Below are positions 52,590 through 62,913 of a stretch of DNA of 64,000 bases, piece by piece. The stretch lies in NCBI RefSeq assembly GCF_016427565.1, contig NZ_JAELXT010000005.1, positions 62,001 through 126,000 on the forward strand, read 5' to 3'. A program made the position numbers and the translations under genes. Each line of letters opens with the position of its first letter. Position 1 is the stretch's first letter. This stretch comes from Microvirga splendida (GTDB taxonomy: Bacteria > Pseudomonadota > Alphaproteobacteria > Rhizobiales > Beijerinckiaceae). The notes under the pieces are model-generated. The model worked only from the letters and a program-made list of their open reading frames with translations, made no database searches and was not told the DNA's origin.

Positions 52590-53474
52590 TTACCGAAGGC
52601 CGGCTTCCTTGAGGTACCGGGTGAGATTGGCATAGCCCATCTTGGCATAGGTGAGCGGATGCGCCTTCTTGGGATCCTGCTCCGCCTCGATCACCACCCA
52701 GCCGCTATAGCCCGGCAGTTCCTTGAACACGGAGACGAAATCCACCATCCCGTCACCCGGCACGGTGTAGACGCCTTCGATGACGGAATCGAGGAAGCTC
52801 CAGCCTTCCGCGCGCGACTTCTCCATCACGCTTTTCCGCACATCCTTCGTGTGCACGTGGCTGATGCGATTACGGTAGCGGCGGGCAAGCGCCGCGGGAT
52901 CCGCACCGCCCCAGGTCGCGTGGCCCGTGTCGAGGAGGAGATGAACGGCTTCGCCGGTCGAGCGCATGAAGGCGTCGATGTCGGCTTCCGACTCGACGAT
53001 GGTGCCCATGTGGTGGTGATAGACCACGCGCACGCCTTCCTGCAGGGTGCGCTCGGCCACCTGCGTAATGCGGCGGCCGAACTCGGTCCAGTCGCCATCC
53101 TTCATCACCGGGCGCTGCGAGAGGGGCTTGGAACGGTCGCCATGGATCGCATTCGACGTCTCGGCGAAGACGAGCACGTTCGAGCCCATGGCTTTCAGAA
53201 GATCGAGATGCGGGCGCAGCGCCTTCATTTCCGCATCGGCGTCGCGCGTGAGAAGCTCGGCGGAGTACCAGCCCGACACGCAGGCCATGTCGAAGGGCGC
53301 GAGCGCCTTCTTCAGGGCCTCAGGTTCGCGCGGGAATTTGTTGCCGAGCTCCATGCCCTCGAAGCCTGCTTCCTTGGCCTCGGCCAGGCACACCTCCAGC
53401 GGCGTCTCGCCGCCGAGTTCCAGCATGTCGTCGTTGGACCAGCCGATGGGGTTCGCCCCGATGCGGATCGTCAT
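52590..53474 (-). CDS. iolE: myo-Inosose-2 dehydratase
   Basis: This 294-residue TIM-barrel metal enzyme dehydrates 2-keto-myo-inositol to trihydroxycyclohexanedione. Family landmarks are IGANPIGWSNDDMLELGGETPLE within residues 4-27, VVYHHHMGTIVESE near 145, LLDTGHATWGG near 175 (metal ligands) and HVHTKDV near 205. AAGGATAACAAC precedes the ATG. It lies 20 bases after iolD in the leftward operon. Confidence 0.96.
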   Translation of the reverse strand: MTIRIGANPIGWSNDDMLELGGETPLEVCLAEAKEAGFEGMELGNKFPREPEALKKALAPFDMACVSGWYSAELLTRDADAEMKALRPHLDLLKAMGSNVLVFAETSNAIHGDRSKPLSQRPVMKDGDWTEFGRRITQVAERTLQEGVRVVYHHHMGTIVESEADIDAFMRSTGEAVHLLLDTGHATWGGADPAALARRYRNRISHVHTKDVRKSVMEKSRAEGWSFLDSVIEGVYTVPGDGMVDFVSVFKELPGYSGWVVIEAEQDPKKAHPLTYAKMGYANLTRYLKEAGLR

Positions 53475-53494
53475 GTTGTTATCCTTCTGTTATG

Positions 53495-55342
53495 TCAGTC
53501 GCCCACCCGCTGCGCGGCGAGGGCTGCTTCGTAATCCTTGCGGGCGGCTTTCACCTGTTGGCGCACGGAAACCTCCGGCACCGCCACATCCCACCAATGG
53601 CCGCCTTCGTCCGTGGAGGCGAGGGGATCGGTGTCGATGACGATCACGGTGCTGCGCTCGGCGCTGCGCGCCTTCTTCAGCGCGTCCTCCAGTTCGCCGA
53701 TGCCCTTCACCTTCACGGCCTGCGCACCGAGGCTTGCCGCGTGCGCGGCGAAGTCGATCTCGGGAAGGGTGACGTGGTTGGTGTGCTGAAGCAGGTTGTT
53801 GAAGCTCTCGCCCCCGGTGGCGCGCTGAAGGCGATTGATGCAGCCATAGCCACGGTTGTCGAGGAGCACGACAGTAAGCTTCTGCCCCAGCATCACGGAT
53901 GTGGCGAGTTCGGAATTCATCATGAGATAGGAGCCGTCGCCCACCATCACGATGACCTCGCGGGTGGGATCCGCCATCTTCACGCCGAGGCCGCCGGCGA
54001 TTTCGTAGCCCATGCAGGAATAGCCGTATTCCAGATGGTAGCCGAGCGGTTGCAGAGCCTTCCAATGCTTGTGCATCTCGCCCGGCAGGCCGCCGGCCGC
54101 GCACACCACCACGTCGGTCGGCTGCGAATTGCGCTGCACGGCGCCGATCACCTGTGCGTCGGAGGGCAGCTCCGCATTGGTCGGATCCGTGAAGCGCGCG
54201 GCGGTGTCGAACCAGCGGGTCTTCTCTTCCCGCGCTTTCCCGGTCCAGGCTTCCGGAGCCTTCCAGGGGCCGAGCGCCCGGCTCAGCTCCTCGAGACCGA
54301 CACGGGCGTCGGCGACGAGCGGCAGAGCATTGTGCTTCGTCGCGTCGAAAGGCTGCACGTTGAGGCCAATGATGCGCCGATCCGGGTTCTTAAACAGGGC
54401 CCAGGAGCCGGTGGTGAAATCCTGCAGGCGGGTGCCTACGGCGATTACCACATCGGCATCTTCGGCCAGCGCATTGGCCGCGCCCGTGCCGGTGACGCCC
54501 ACCGCGCCGAGATTGGCCGGATGGTCATGGGCCAAGCTCGACTTGCCGGCCTGGGTCTCGCCGACCGAGAGGCCGTGCTTCTCGGCGAAATCTGCCAGCG
54601 CCTGTTCCGCGCCGGAATAGAGCACGCCGCCGCCTGCCACGATGAACGGCTTCTTCGCATGGCGAATGAGGTCGGCGGCCTGCGCCAGCTCAGCGTCGTC
54701 GGGGCGGATGCGGCGCGGCACCCAAATCTTTTCCGCGAAGAAGCTCTCCGGATAATCGTAGGCCTCGGCCTGCGTGTCCTGGCACAGCGCCAGGGTCACC
54801 GGGCCGCAATCGGCCGGGTCCGTGAGCACAGCCATGGCGCGCTGGAGCGCGGGAATGATCTGCTCCGGGCGCATGATGCGGTCGAAATAGCGCGAGACGG
54901 GCTTGAAGCAGTCATTGGCCGAGACCGTGCCGTCGGAGAAATTCTCGATCTGCTGCAGCACCGGATCGGGCCTGCGGTTGGCAAACACATCGCCGGGAAG
55001 AAGCAGGACCGGCAGGCGGTTCACATGGGCGACGGCGGCGGCCGTCACCATGTTGGTAGCGCCCGGGCCGATGGAGGTGGTGCAAGCCATCATGCGCCGC
55101 CGACGCGAGGCCTTGGCGAAGGCGATGGCCGCATGGGCCATGCCCTGTTCGTTATGCGCGCGGAAGGTGGGAAGCGTGTCACGAACCCCGTGCAGCGCCT
55201 CGCCCATGCCGGCCACGTTGCCGTGGCCGAAGATCGCCCAGACGCCGCCGAAGAGCGGCACCGCCTGTCCGTCGATCTCCGTCTTCTGCGCCGTCAGGAA
55301 CCGGGCGACGGCTTGCGCCATGGTCAGGCGGATCGTGCTCAT
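53495..55342 (-). CDS. iolD: 3D-(3,5/4)-trihydroxycyclohexane-1,2-dione hydrolase
   Basis: This 615-residue thiamine-diphosphate enzyme hydrolyses the inositol dione to 5-deoxy-glucuronate. The N-terminal ThDP-domain catalytic region lies near IFGHGNVAGMGEAL and the pyrimidine Glu near FRAHNEQGMAHAA. The ThDP phosphate motif VGDGSYLMMNSELATSVM, with NRGYG downstream, is near residue 450. Length and architecture match IolD. It lies 84 bases after iolC and 20 before iolE. Confidence 0.96.
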   Translation of the reverse strand: MSTIRLTMAQAVARFLTAQKTEIDGQAVPLFGGVWAIFGHGNVAGMGEALHGVRDTLPTFRAHNEQGMAHAAIAFAKASRRRRMMACTTSIGPGATNMVTAAAVAHVNRLPVLLLPGDVFANRRPDPVLQQIENFSDGTVSANDCFKPVSRYFDRIMRPEQIIPALQRAMAVLTDPADCGPVTLALCQDTQAEAYDYPESFFAEKIWVPRRIRPDDAELAQAADLIRHAKKPFIVAGGGVLYSGAEQALADFAEKHGLSVGETQAGKSSLAHDHPANLGAVGVTGTGAANALAEDADVVIAVGTRLQDFTTGSWALFKNPDRRIIGLNVQPFDATKHNALPLVADARVGLEELSRALGPWKAPEAWTGKAREEKTRWFDTAARFTDPTNAELPSDAQVIGAVQRNSQPTDVVVCAAGGLPGEMHKHWKALQPLGYHLEYGYSCMGYEIAGGLGVKMADPTREVIVMVGDGSYLMMNSELATSVMLGQKLTVVLLDNRGYGCINRLQRATGGESFNNLLQHTNHVTLPEIDFAAHAASLGAQAVKVKGIGELEDALKKARSAERSTVIVIDTDPLASTDEGGHWWDVAVPEVSVRQQVKAARKDYEAALAAQRVGD

Positions 55343-55426
55343 GGGTCTTCCTCTCGAATAGCGCCGGCCTTGGAGGAGGGGCGCAGCCTTCTCAAGTTGG
55401 CTTTCAGGATAACATCTCTGTTGAAC

Positions 55427-57340
55427 TCACGCCGCCTTTGCGCGACTGGATGCCCGCTGCCAGGCATCGACGAGACGCTGAAAGCGGGAGGCCATGTCGC
55501 TGATGGCGGCCTCGTCCGAGATCTCGCCCTTCAGCCAGCGCCGTGCGGCGTCGTTGAAGATCGTGCGGCCGACCGCGAAACCCTTCACCTGCGGCTCCCT
55601 GGCGGCAGCCGCGAAGGCCGCCTCCAGCTCGTTCTCCGGCGCTTCGAGGCCGAGCAGCACGATGCCACGGCAATAGGGATCGTTCGACGTGATCACTTTG
55701 CCGATAGCATGCCAGGCGGCCTCGTCGCGCTGCGGCTCGAGCTTCCACCAATCGGGCTTGATGCCGAGATCGTAGAGGCGCTGGAGGATGCCCGCGACGG
55801 TGTCTGTTTGCAGCGCCCCATGCTTGCCGGCGATGATCTCGACCAGGAGCTCTCGACCGATGCGGCGTGCGGCGTCATGGAGGCGCAGCAGGTCGCGCTC
55901 CTGACGCTCCTTCAGGTCCGGCGGATCGTCGGGATGATAGAAGCACAGGCACTTAATGGTGTGCCCCACCGGCCATTCGACGAGCTTCGCGCCGAGCGAG
56001 CCGCCGCCCTCGAAATCGAGCGGACGCGAGCCCGGCTGCTCCACCGGGCGGCTGATCCAGAACGGATGATCGGCGGCGCGGAACAGGGCCTCGCGGCCAT
56101 AGGTGCCGTCGATCAGCATGCCGAAGCCAGGGCGGCCGTCCGCCACCCGCGCTGCAGCCTCCACGGCGAGCACCTTGAAGTCGGGGATGCGCTCCACCGG
56201 CGCGCCGATCTCCTGCGCCATCGCCTCCAGCTGCATGCGATGGTCGATGGCGAGCGCCATGAGGGTTTCGGATTGCGGCCGACGCGTCGTCGCCCAGTGA
56301 ATGTGATTGATGTTCTCGTCGAAGCGCAGGGCCTTGTGCCGGCTGCCGGTTTTCAGGAAATGCTGCAGCTCCGGGAAGGTCGGGATCTCGGGCGAGCAGA
56401 GCAGGCGCGAGACCGCGAAGGCGCCGCTTGCATTGGCGTAGGCGCAGCAGGTCTCGAGCGGCTCATTGCGCAGCCATCCGCGCAGAAAGCCGGACAGGAA
56501 GGCGTCACCGGCGCCGAGCACGTTGTAGACCTCGACCGGGAAGCCCGGACCCTTCACGCCGTCATCAAGCGAAGCCGGAATGGCATCGGGAAACACCACG
56601 CAGCCCATCGGTCCGCGCTTGCACACGATGGTGGCCTTCGAGACCGCGCGGATGGCGCGGATGGCTTCCAGTGTATTCTCCGAACCGCCCGCGATATGAA
56701 GTTCTTCTTCCGTGCCAACGATCAGATCGCAATCGGCCAGAATCGGCTTCAAGTGCTCCGTCACGGCATCCGAGCGCACATAGCGCGACTCACCCGCGCC
56801 ATGGCCGAGCAATCCCCAGAGGTTGGGGCGGTAATCCACGTCGAACACCACCTTGCGGCCGTTGGCCTTCGCGATGCGAATTACCTTCTTCTGCGCAGCA
56901 GCAGTTGTTTCCCGTGAAAAGTGCGTGCCTGTGACGACGACTGCTGCGGCGGAGGCGATGAAGCTCTCGTCGATGTCATCTTCCGTCAGCGCCATGTCGG
57001 CGCAGTTGTCGCGGTAGAAGATCAGCGGGAATGAGTCCTCGTCGCGCACGCCGAGGATGACGAGAGCGGTCAGGCGTTGCTTGTCCGTGACGATGCCTTG
57101 CGTCGAGACGCCCTCGCGCTCCATCTGCTCGCGGATGAAGCGGCCCATCGCCTCGTCGCCGACGCGGGTGACGAGACCCGATTTCAGCCCCAGGCGCGCC
57201 GTGCCGATGGCGATATTCGCAGGGCAGCCGCCGACCGCCTTGGAGAAGGAGGCCATGTCCTCGAGACGCCCGCCCACCTGCTGGCCGTAGAGATCGACCG
57301 AGGAGCGGCCGATGGTGATGACATCGAGGGCTGGCTTCAT
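55427..57340 (-). CDS. iolC: 5-Dehydro-2-deoxygluconokinase fused to DUF2090 aldolase-like domain
   Basis: This 637-residue protein joins two domains. Residues 1 to about 325 are a PfkB sugar kinase (VTIGRSSVDLYGQQVGG, GGCPANIAIGTARLG, NVLGAGDAFLSGFLRGW) that phosphorylates 2-deoxy-5-keto-gluconate. Residues about 340-637 are a DUF2090 TIM-barrel domain (KVLAVEAAARVADGRPGFGM, FAVGRTIFNDAARRWL) thought to act as the following aldolase, replacing IolJ. GGGAGGAAT precedes the ATG. It is the first gene of iolCDEB, divergent from iolG. Confidence 0.95.
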   Translation of the reverse strand: MKPALDVITIGRSSVDLYGQQVGGRLEDMASFSKAVGGCPANIAIGTARLGLKSGLVTRVGDEAMGRFIREQMEREGVSTQGIVTDKQRLTALVILGVRDEDSFPLIFYRDNCADMALTEDDIDESFIASAAAVVVTGTHFSRETTAAAQKKVIRIAKANGRKVVFDVDYRPNLWGLLGHGAGESRYVRSDAVTEHLKPILADCDLIVGTEEELHIAGGSENTLEAIRAIRAVSKATIVCKRGPMGCVVFPDAIPASLDDGVKGPGFPVEVYNVLGAGDAFLSGFLRGWLRNEPLETCCAYANASGAFAVSRLLCSPEIPTFPELQHFLKTGSRHKALRFDENINHIHWATTRRPQSETLMALAIDHRMQLEAMAQEIGAPVERIPDFKVLAVEAAARVADGRPGFGMLIDGTYGREALFRAADHPFWISRPVEQPGSRPLDFEGGGSLGAKLVEWPVGHTIKCLCFYHPDDPPDLKERQERDLLRLHDAARRIGRELLVEIIAGKHGALQTDTVAGILQRLYDLGIKPDWWKLEPQRDEAAWHAIGKVITSNDPYCRGIVLLGLEAPENELEAAFAAAAREPQVKGFAVGRTIFNDAARRWLKGEISDEAAISDMASRFQRLVDAWQRASSRAKAA

Positions 57341-57400
57341 GCTATTCCTCCCGCTGCCGGTTCGGCGAACCGTGTGGGCTGCGTTCGGCCCTTGCAGTTA

Positions 57401-57416
57401 TAGAACGTTTATTCTA
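57401..57416. promoter_or_regulatory. Variant IolR box in the iolC-iolG gap
   Basis: TAGAA-CGTTTA-TTCTA is a 5-6-5 inverted repeat with the same geometry as the GGAA-N6-TTCC site. It is centred 30 bases from the better match at 57431-57446, about three DNA turns. Confidence 0.5.
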
Positions 57417-57430
57417 TTAGCAGCTTATGC

Positions 57431-57446
57431 TGGAATATCAATTCCA
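57431..57446. promoter_or_regulatory. IolR operator in the iolC-iolG gap
   Basis: TGGAAT-ATCA-ATTCCA is a perfect palindrome containing GGAA-N6-TTCC, the motif reported for IolR in Sinorhizobium meliloti. It sits between the divergent iolC and iolG genes and can serve both. A sister site lies in front of iolR. Confidence 0.8.
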
Positions 57447-57483
57447 AATGTTGCCGTAGCCGGCAAAGGATCTGAGGGGAAAC

Positions 57484-58473
57484 ATGATCAGGATCGCCGT
57501 TCTGGGCGCGGGCCGAATCGGCCGCATTCACGGGCGCAACGCCGCCAGCCATCCCGATGCCCGCCTCGTGGCGGTCGCCGATCCGCACGCCCCCTCGGCG
57601 CAGGAACTGGCGGCGGCCACCGGCGCGGAAATTGCCGCCTTGGACGAGATCGTCGAGCGCCCCGACGTGGACGCTATCCTCATCTGCACGCCGACCACCA
57701 CCCACGCCGACCTGATCGAGCGCGGGGCGCGGGCCGGCAAGGCGGTGTTCTGCGAGAAACCGGTCGATCTCTCGAGCGCCCGCATCGAGGCCTGCCTCGC
57801 CACGGTCGAAAAAGCCGGCACGCCGCTGATGATCGGCTTCAACCGCCGCTTCGACCCGAACTTCGCGTCCCTCCGCCGTCGCCTCGCCGACGGCGAGGTG
57901 GGCGAGGTGGAACTCGTCACCATTCTCTCCCGCGATCCCGGCCCCCCGCCGGTGAGCTACATCGCCACCTCGGGCGGCCTGTTCCGGGACATGATGATCC
58001 ATGATCTCGACATGGCCCGCTTCCTGCTTCTCGGCGACGAGCCGGTGGAGGTGCATGCGGTGGGCTCGTCCCTGGTCGACCCGGCCATCGGCCAGGCGGG
58101 CGACGTGGACACCGCCGCCGTGATGCTGAAGACCGCCAAGGGCCGGATCGTGCAGATCTCCAATTCCCGCCGCGCAACTTATGGCTACGACCAGCGCATC
58201 GAGGTCCATGGCTCGAAGGGCATGATCCGCGCCGGCAACATCCACCGCACGACCGTGGAGGTGGCCAACGCCTCGGGTGTCACCGCCGACCCGGTGCAGG
58301 ACTTCTTCCTGGAACGCTACGCGGACGCCTATCGCGACGAGCTCACCACGTTCCTGAACGCCATCCGCGACGGCAAGCCGTGCAACCCCACCGGCCAGGA
58401 CGGCCTCATGGCCCAGCGCCTCGCCGATGCGGCGACTGAGTCGGCGAAAGAAGGAAAGCCGGTTCGGCTCTGA
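57484..58473 (+). CDS. iolG: Inositol 2-dehydrogenase
   Basis: This 329-residue Gfo/Idh/MocA enzyme oxidises myo-inositol to 2-keto-myo-inositol with NAD+, the first step of the pathway. The Rossmann motif IAVLGAGRIGRIHGRN is at about residues 3-18, CEKPVDLS near 97 supplies the catalytic Lys, and DMMIHDLDMARFLL near 170 carries the conserved His/Asp pair. TGAGGGGAAAC precedes the ATG. It is divergent from iolC over a gap with two IolR-type palindromes. Confidence 0.94.
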   Translation: MIRIAVLGAGRIGRIHGRNAASHPDARLVAVADPHAPSAQELAAATGAEIAALDEIVERPDVDAILICTPTTTHADLIERGARAGKAVFCEKPVDLSSARIEACLATVEKAGTPLMIGFNRRFDPNFASLRRRLADGEVGEVELVTILSRDPGPPPVSYIATSGGLFRDMMIHDLDMARFLLLGDEPVEVHAVGSSLVDPAIGQAGDVDTAAVMLKTAKGRIVQISNSRRATYGYDQRIEVHGSKGMIRAGNIHRTTVEVANASGVTADPVQDFFLERYADAYRDELTTFLNAIRDGKPCNPTGQDGLMAQRLADAATESAKEGKPVRL

Positions 58474-58478
58474 CACGG

Positions 58479-58615
58479 GTCATCCCGGACGAAGCGCCGC
58501 GACGATCCGGGATCGTCGAACGAGTATGGGGCTGGTTCACCTCTCCCTGAGGGAGAGGAAGTGCGCGCCCAATCCTGCACACGATCCCGGATCGGCTTTC
58601 GCCGTCCGGGATGAC
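58479..58615. repeat. Intergenic palindromic element with nested hairpins
   Basis: GTCATCCCGGACG at 58479-58491 and CGTCCGGGATGAC at 58603-58615 form perfect 13-bp terminal inverted repeats. Inside are ATCCGGGATCG-type repeats and a separate hairpin, CCTCTCCCTGAGGGAGAGG at 58540-58558. It lies between the convergent iolG and iolR genes. The GTCAT-CCCGG ends recall the elements at 5.2 and 31.4 kb. Confidence 0.8.
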
Positions 58616-58623
58616 GCCTGCCC

Positions 58624-59469
58624 TTATCCCTCCGCCCGCTTTTCCGCCGTGCCGACCGCCAAGGCCATCGCCAGCGCGAATGATGCGGAGAGCGACCGGA
58701 ACGCGCCGAAATCGGCCTCGGCCACTTCGAGCCACACGTCGGCGCTCGTCACCAGCGGGCTGAAGGCCGAATCCGTGATGGCGACAACCGGCACGTCGCG
58801 CTGCGCAGCCGCGGCCGCAAGGTCGGCGGTCACGGGCGCATAGGGGGTGAAGCTGATGGCGAGCACCGCGTCGCGCTTCGTGGCGATGGCGAGCTGCTCC
58901 GGGCCGAGCTGGCCCACATGGTCGATGAGAATGGCCCGGACCCCGAGCTTGCCGAAGGCATAAGCGCAATAGGCGATGACGGGGAACACCCGGCGGGCGC
59001 CCAGCAGATAGATCGTGTCGGCCTTGGCGAGCGTCTCGATGGCGCGGGACAATTCCTCCAGGCGCACGGAATCGCCCATCCGCTCCAGCGACACGGTGGC
59101 CGCATGAGTGAAGCCCTCGAGCAGGGACGCGGCATGGACATGGTGGCCTTCTGCCTCGCGCAGCCCCTTCAGCCGCTCGCGATAATCGGGAAAGCGCTCC
59201 CGCAGGCGATCGCGAAAGATCTGCTGCAGGTGGGAAAAGCCGTCATAGCCCAGGCTCTTGGCAAAGCGCACCAGGGTGGAGGGCTGCACGCCGGCGTGTT
59301 CGGCGATGCCCGCCACCGTGCCGAAGGCCACGTCCTCCGGGTGTTCGAGCGCGAAGGCGGCAAGCTGCTTCAGGCGCTTGGGCAGGGCATCGCGACGGCT
59401 GAGCAGGAGCGCCTTGAGCCCCTCGTAGTCGCCGGGGGCTTCGCTCACGTCCGCGGCTGCGCCGTTCAT
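58624..59469 (-). CDS. iolR: RpiR/MurR-family regulator of inositol catabolism
   Basis: This 281-residue protein has an N-terminal RpiR-type HTH (AFGTVAGIAEHAGVQPSTLV, then RFAKSLGYDGFSHLQQIFRD at about residues 28-75) and a C-terminal SIS sugar-phosphate-binding domain (ADTIYLLGARRVFPVIAYC and AITDSAFSPLV). In related bacteria this repressor is released by an inositol intermediate. The ATG at 59469 has AGGGGA about five bases upstream, better than the ATG at 59487. A palindrome identical in form to that at iolC-iolG lies upstream. Confidence 0.88.
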   Translation of the reverse strand: MNGAAADVSEAPGDYEGLKALLLSRRDALPKRLKQLAAFALEHPEDVAFGTVAGIAEHAGVQPSTLVRFAKSLGYDGFSHLQQIFRDRLRERFPDYRERLKGLREAEGHHVHAASLLEGFTHAATVSLERMGDSVRLEELSRAIETLAKADTIYLLGARRVFPVIAYCAYAFGKLGVRAILIDHVGQLGPEQLAIATKRDAVLAISFTPYAPVTADLAAAAAQRDVPVVAITDSAFSPLVTSADVWLEVAEADFGAFRSLSASFALAMALAVGTAEKRAEG

Positions 59470-59536
59470 GCTGTCCCCTGGCTCCATGCCCTCGACCCCA
59501 AGCCCGGATCGCGGGCTTGACCCGATCCTACAAAAA

Positions 59537-59552
59537 TGGAATAAAAATTCCA
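59537..59552. promoter_or_regulatory. IolR operator upstream of iolR
   Basis: TGGAAT-AAAA-ATTCCA is a perfect palindrome of the GGAA-N6-TTCC type, identical in both arms to the site at 57431-57446. It lies 68 bases upstream of the iolR start and could give autoregulation, and perhaps control of the divergent importer. Confidence 0.75.
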
Positions 59553-59751
59553 ATATATAAAGAAAAAGGTTCTGGCGTTCCGCACAAGGGATGACCGAAC
59601 TGCCAGGGGAAACGTCAAGGAAGGCCCGATTCTTACGCGAATCTCAGGCATTTCTCTGACAGCTCATACCAGCGGCCATGAAAGCCGCGGCGCTCGGCAC
59701 GCCAAATTCTTGGCAGTTGGAGCGCATGAGATACCAGTTGGGAGGAAGCAC

Positions 59752-60693
59752 ATGAAATCACTTGTCACAGGCCTTGCCACAGCTGCCGCTCTGACCCTCG
59801 CGGCGGTCGCTCCAGCCGCCGCGCAGCAGAATTCCCGCATCATCGTGGTCAGCCACGGCCAGGCCAACGATCCGTTCTGGTCGGTGGTGAAGAACGGGGT
59901 GGCGGCGGCCGGCGAAGACATGAAGGTGCAGGTCGACTACCGGGCGCCCGAGACCTTCGACATGGTCGCCATGAGCCAGCTCATCGACGCGGCCGTGAAC
60001 CAGAAGCCCGCGGGCCTCGTCGTGTCGATCCCGGACGCTTCGGCGCTCGGGCCGTCGATCCAGAAGGCGGTGGCTGCCGGCATTCCGGTGATCTCCATGA
60101 ACTCGGGCTCCGACGTGTCGAAGAAGCTCGGCGCGCAGCTCCATGTGGGCCAGGACGAGGTCGAGGCCGGGCGCATTGCCGGCGCGAAGTTGAAAGAGAT
60201 GGGCGGCAAGGTCGGCCTGTGCGTGAACCAGGAGGTCGGCAACGTCTCGCTCGACCTGCGCTGCAAGGGCTTCACGGAGGGCTTCGGCGGCAAGGTGACG
60301 GTGCTGCCGGTCACGAACGACCCGGCGGACGTGCGCGCCAAGGTGAAGGCGGCCATCGCGTCCGACAGCTCCGTCGACACGATCCTGGCGCTGGGCGCCG
60401 CCACGGCGGGCGAGCCCACGGTTGCGGCCGTGAAGGAAGCGGGCAAGACCGGCGCCATTCGGGTTGCCACCTTCGACATGTCCCCGGGCTTCCTGAAGTC
60501 GGTGGCCGCCGGCGATGCGGCGTTCGCCATCGACCAGCAGCAATACCTCCAGGGCTATCTGCCGGTGGTGTTCCTGGCGAACCATGCCAAGTACGGCCTC
60601 ATGCCGGGCGGCGACGTGGCCTCTGGCCCGAACCTGATCACCAAAGACAAGGCCAACCAGGTGGTCGAGCTGTCCGCCAAAGGCATTCGCTAA
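59752..60693 (+). CDS. ibpA: Periplasmic sugar/inositol-binding protein
   Basis: This 313-residue protein has a signal peptide ending at about residue 25 (VAPAAAQQNS) and the peripla_BP_4 fold (IIVVSHGQANDPFWSVVKNGV, then PAGLVVSIPDASALGPSIQ and DQQQYLQGYLPVVFL). It captures the ligand for the adjacent ABC importer, and its place beside iolR makes myo-inositol the likely ligand, as for IbpA of Caulobacter. GGGAGGAAG precedes the ATG at 59752. A strong terminator hairpin follows. Confidence 0.9.
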   Translation: MKSLVTGLATAAALTLAAVAPAAAQQNSRIIVVSHGQANDPFWSVVKNGVAAAGEDMKVQVDYRAPETFDMVAMSQLIDAAVNQKPAGLVVSIPDASALGPSIQKAVAAGIPVISMNSGSDVSKKLGAQLHVGQDEVEAGRIAGAKLKEMGGKVGLCVNQEVGNVSLDLRCKGFTEGFGGKVTVLPVTNDPADVRAKVKAAIASDSSVDTILALGAATAGEPTVAAVKEAGKTGAIRVATFDMSPGFLKSVAAGDAAFAIDQQQYLQGYLPVVFLANHAKYGLMPGGDVASGPNLITKDKANQVVELSAKGIR

Positions 60694-60702
60694 GCCTCTT
60701 CC

Positions 60703-60740
60703 GGAGCCCGCGGTCGCAGTGACCGCGGGCTCCTTGTCTT
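60703..60740 (+). terminator. Terminator/attenuator between binding protein and permease
   Basis: A perfect 13-bp stem, GGAGCCCGCGGTC at 60703-60715 with GACCGCGGGCTCC at 60721-60733, closes the loop GCAGT and is followed by TTGTCTTT. It lies 10 bases after the ibpA stop and 27 before the permease ATG, so partial termination would favour the binding protein. Confidence 0.85.
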
Positions 60741-60766
60741 TCATGCATTCGTTCCGGGAGGCGCCC

Positions 60767-62694
<1,928 letters not shown>

Positions 62695-62703
62695 GGACAG
62701 CAG

Positions 62704-62853
62704 CCTCCCCTCTCCCGTGCGGGAGAGGGGCAGGGGTGAGGGCGTGGCGCTGGACCAGCAAGGCGCCGTCGCGCCCACTGCAGCACGGATCCGACTGCAC
62801 CTCCTCCGGCACCGGCCTTCCCTCACCCCAACCCTCTCCCGCACGGGAGAGGG
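62704..62853. repeat. Pair of inverted GC-rich palindromes
   Basis: CCCCTCTCCCGTGCGGGAGAGGGG at 62707-62730 (a 24-base palindrome) and CCCTCTCCCGCACGGGAGAGGG at 62832-62853 face each other, each flanked by GGGGTGAGGG/CCCTCACCCC. The full structure is a large inverted repeat about 150 bases long between the ATPase and dehydrogenase genes, of the dispersed type common in these genomes. Confidence 0.8.
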
Positions 62854-62913
62854 AGGATCGCGCCGCCTCTCAGGATGAGGCAGAGGGTTGTCTATCGGTT
62901 TAGGAGCAAGCGC

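Noticed and set aside
53492..56917. A 1141-residue rightward frame antisense to iolD and iolC
   Set aside because: It is an exceptionally long shadow frame created by GC-rich codon bias opposite two well-supported iol genes; no motifs and no ribosome site.
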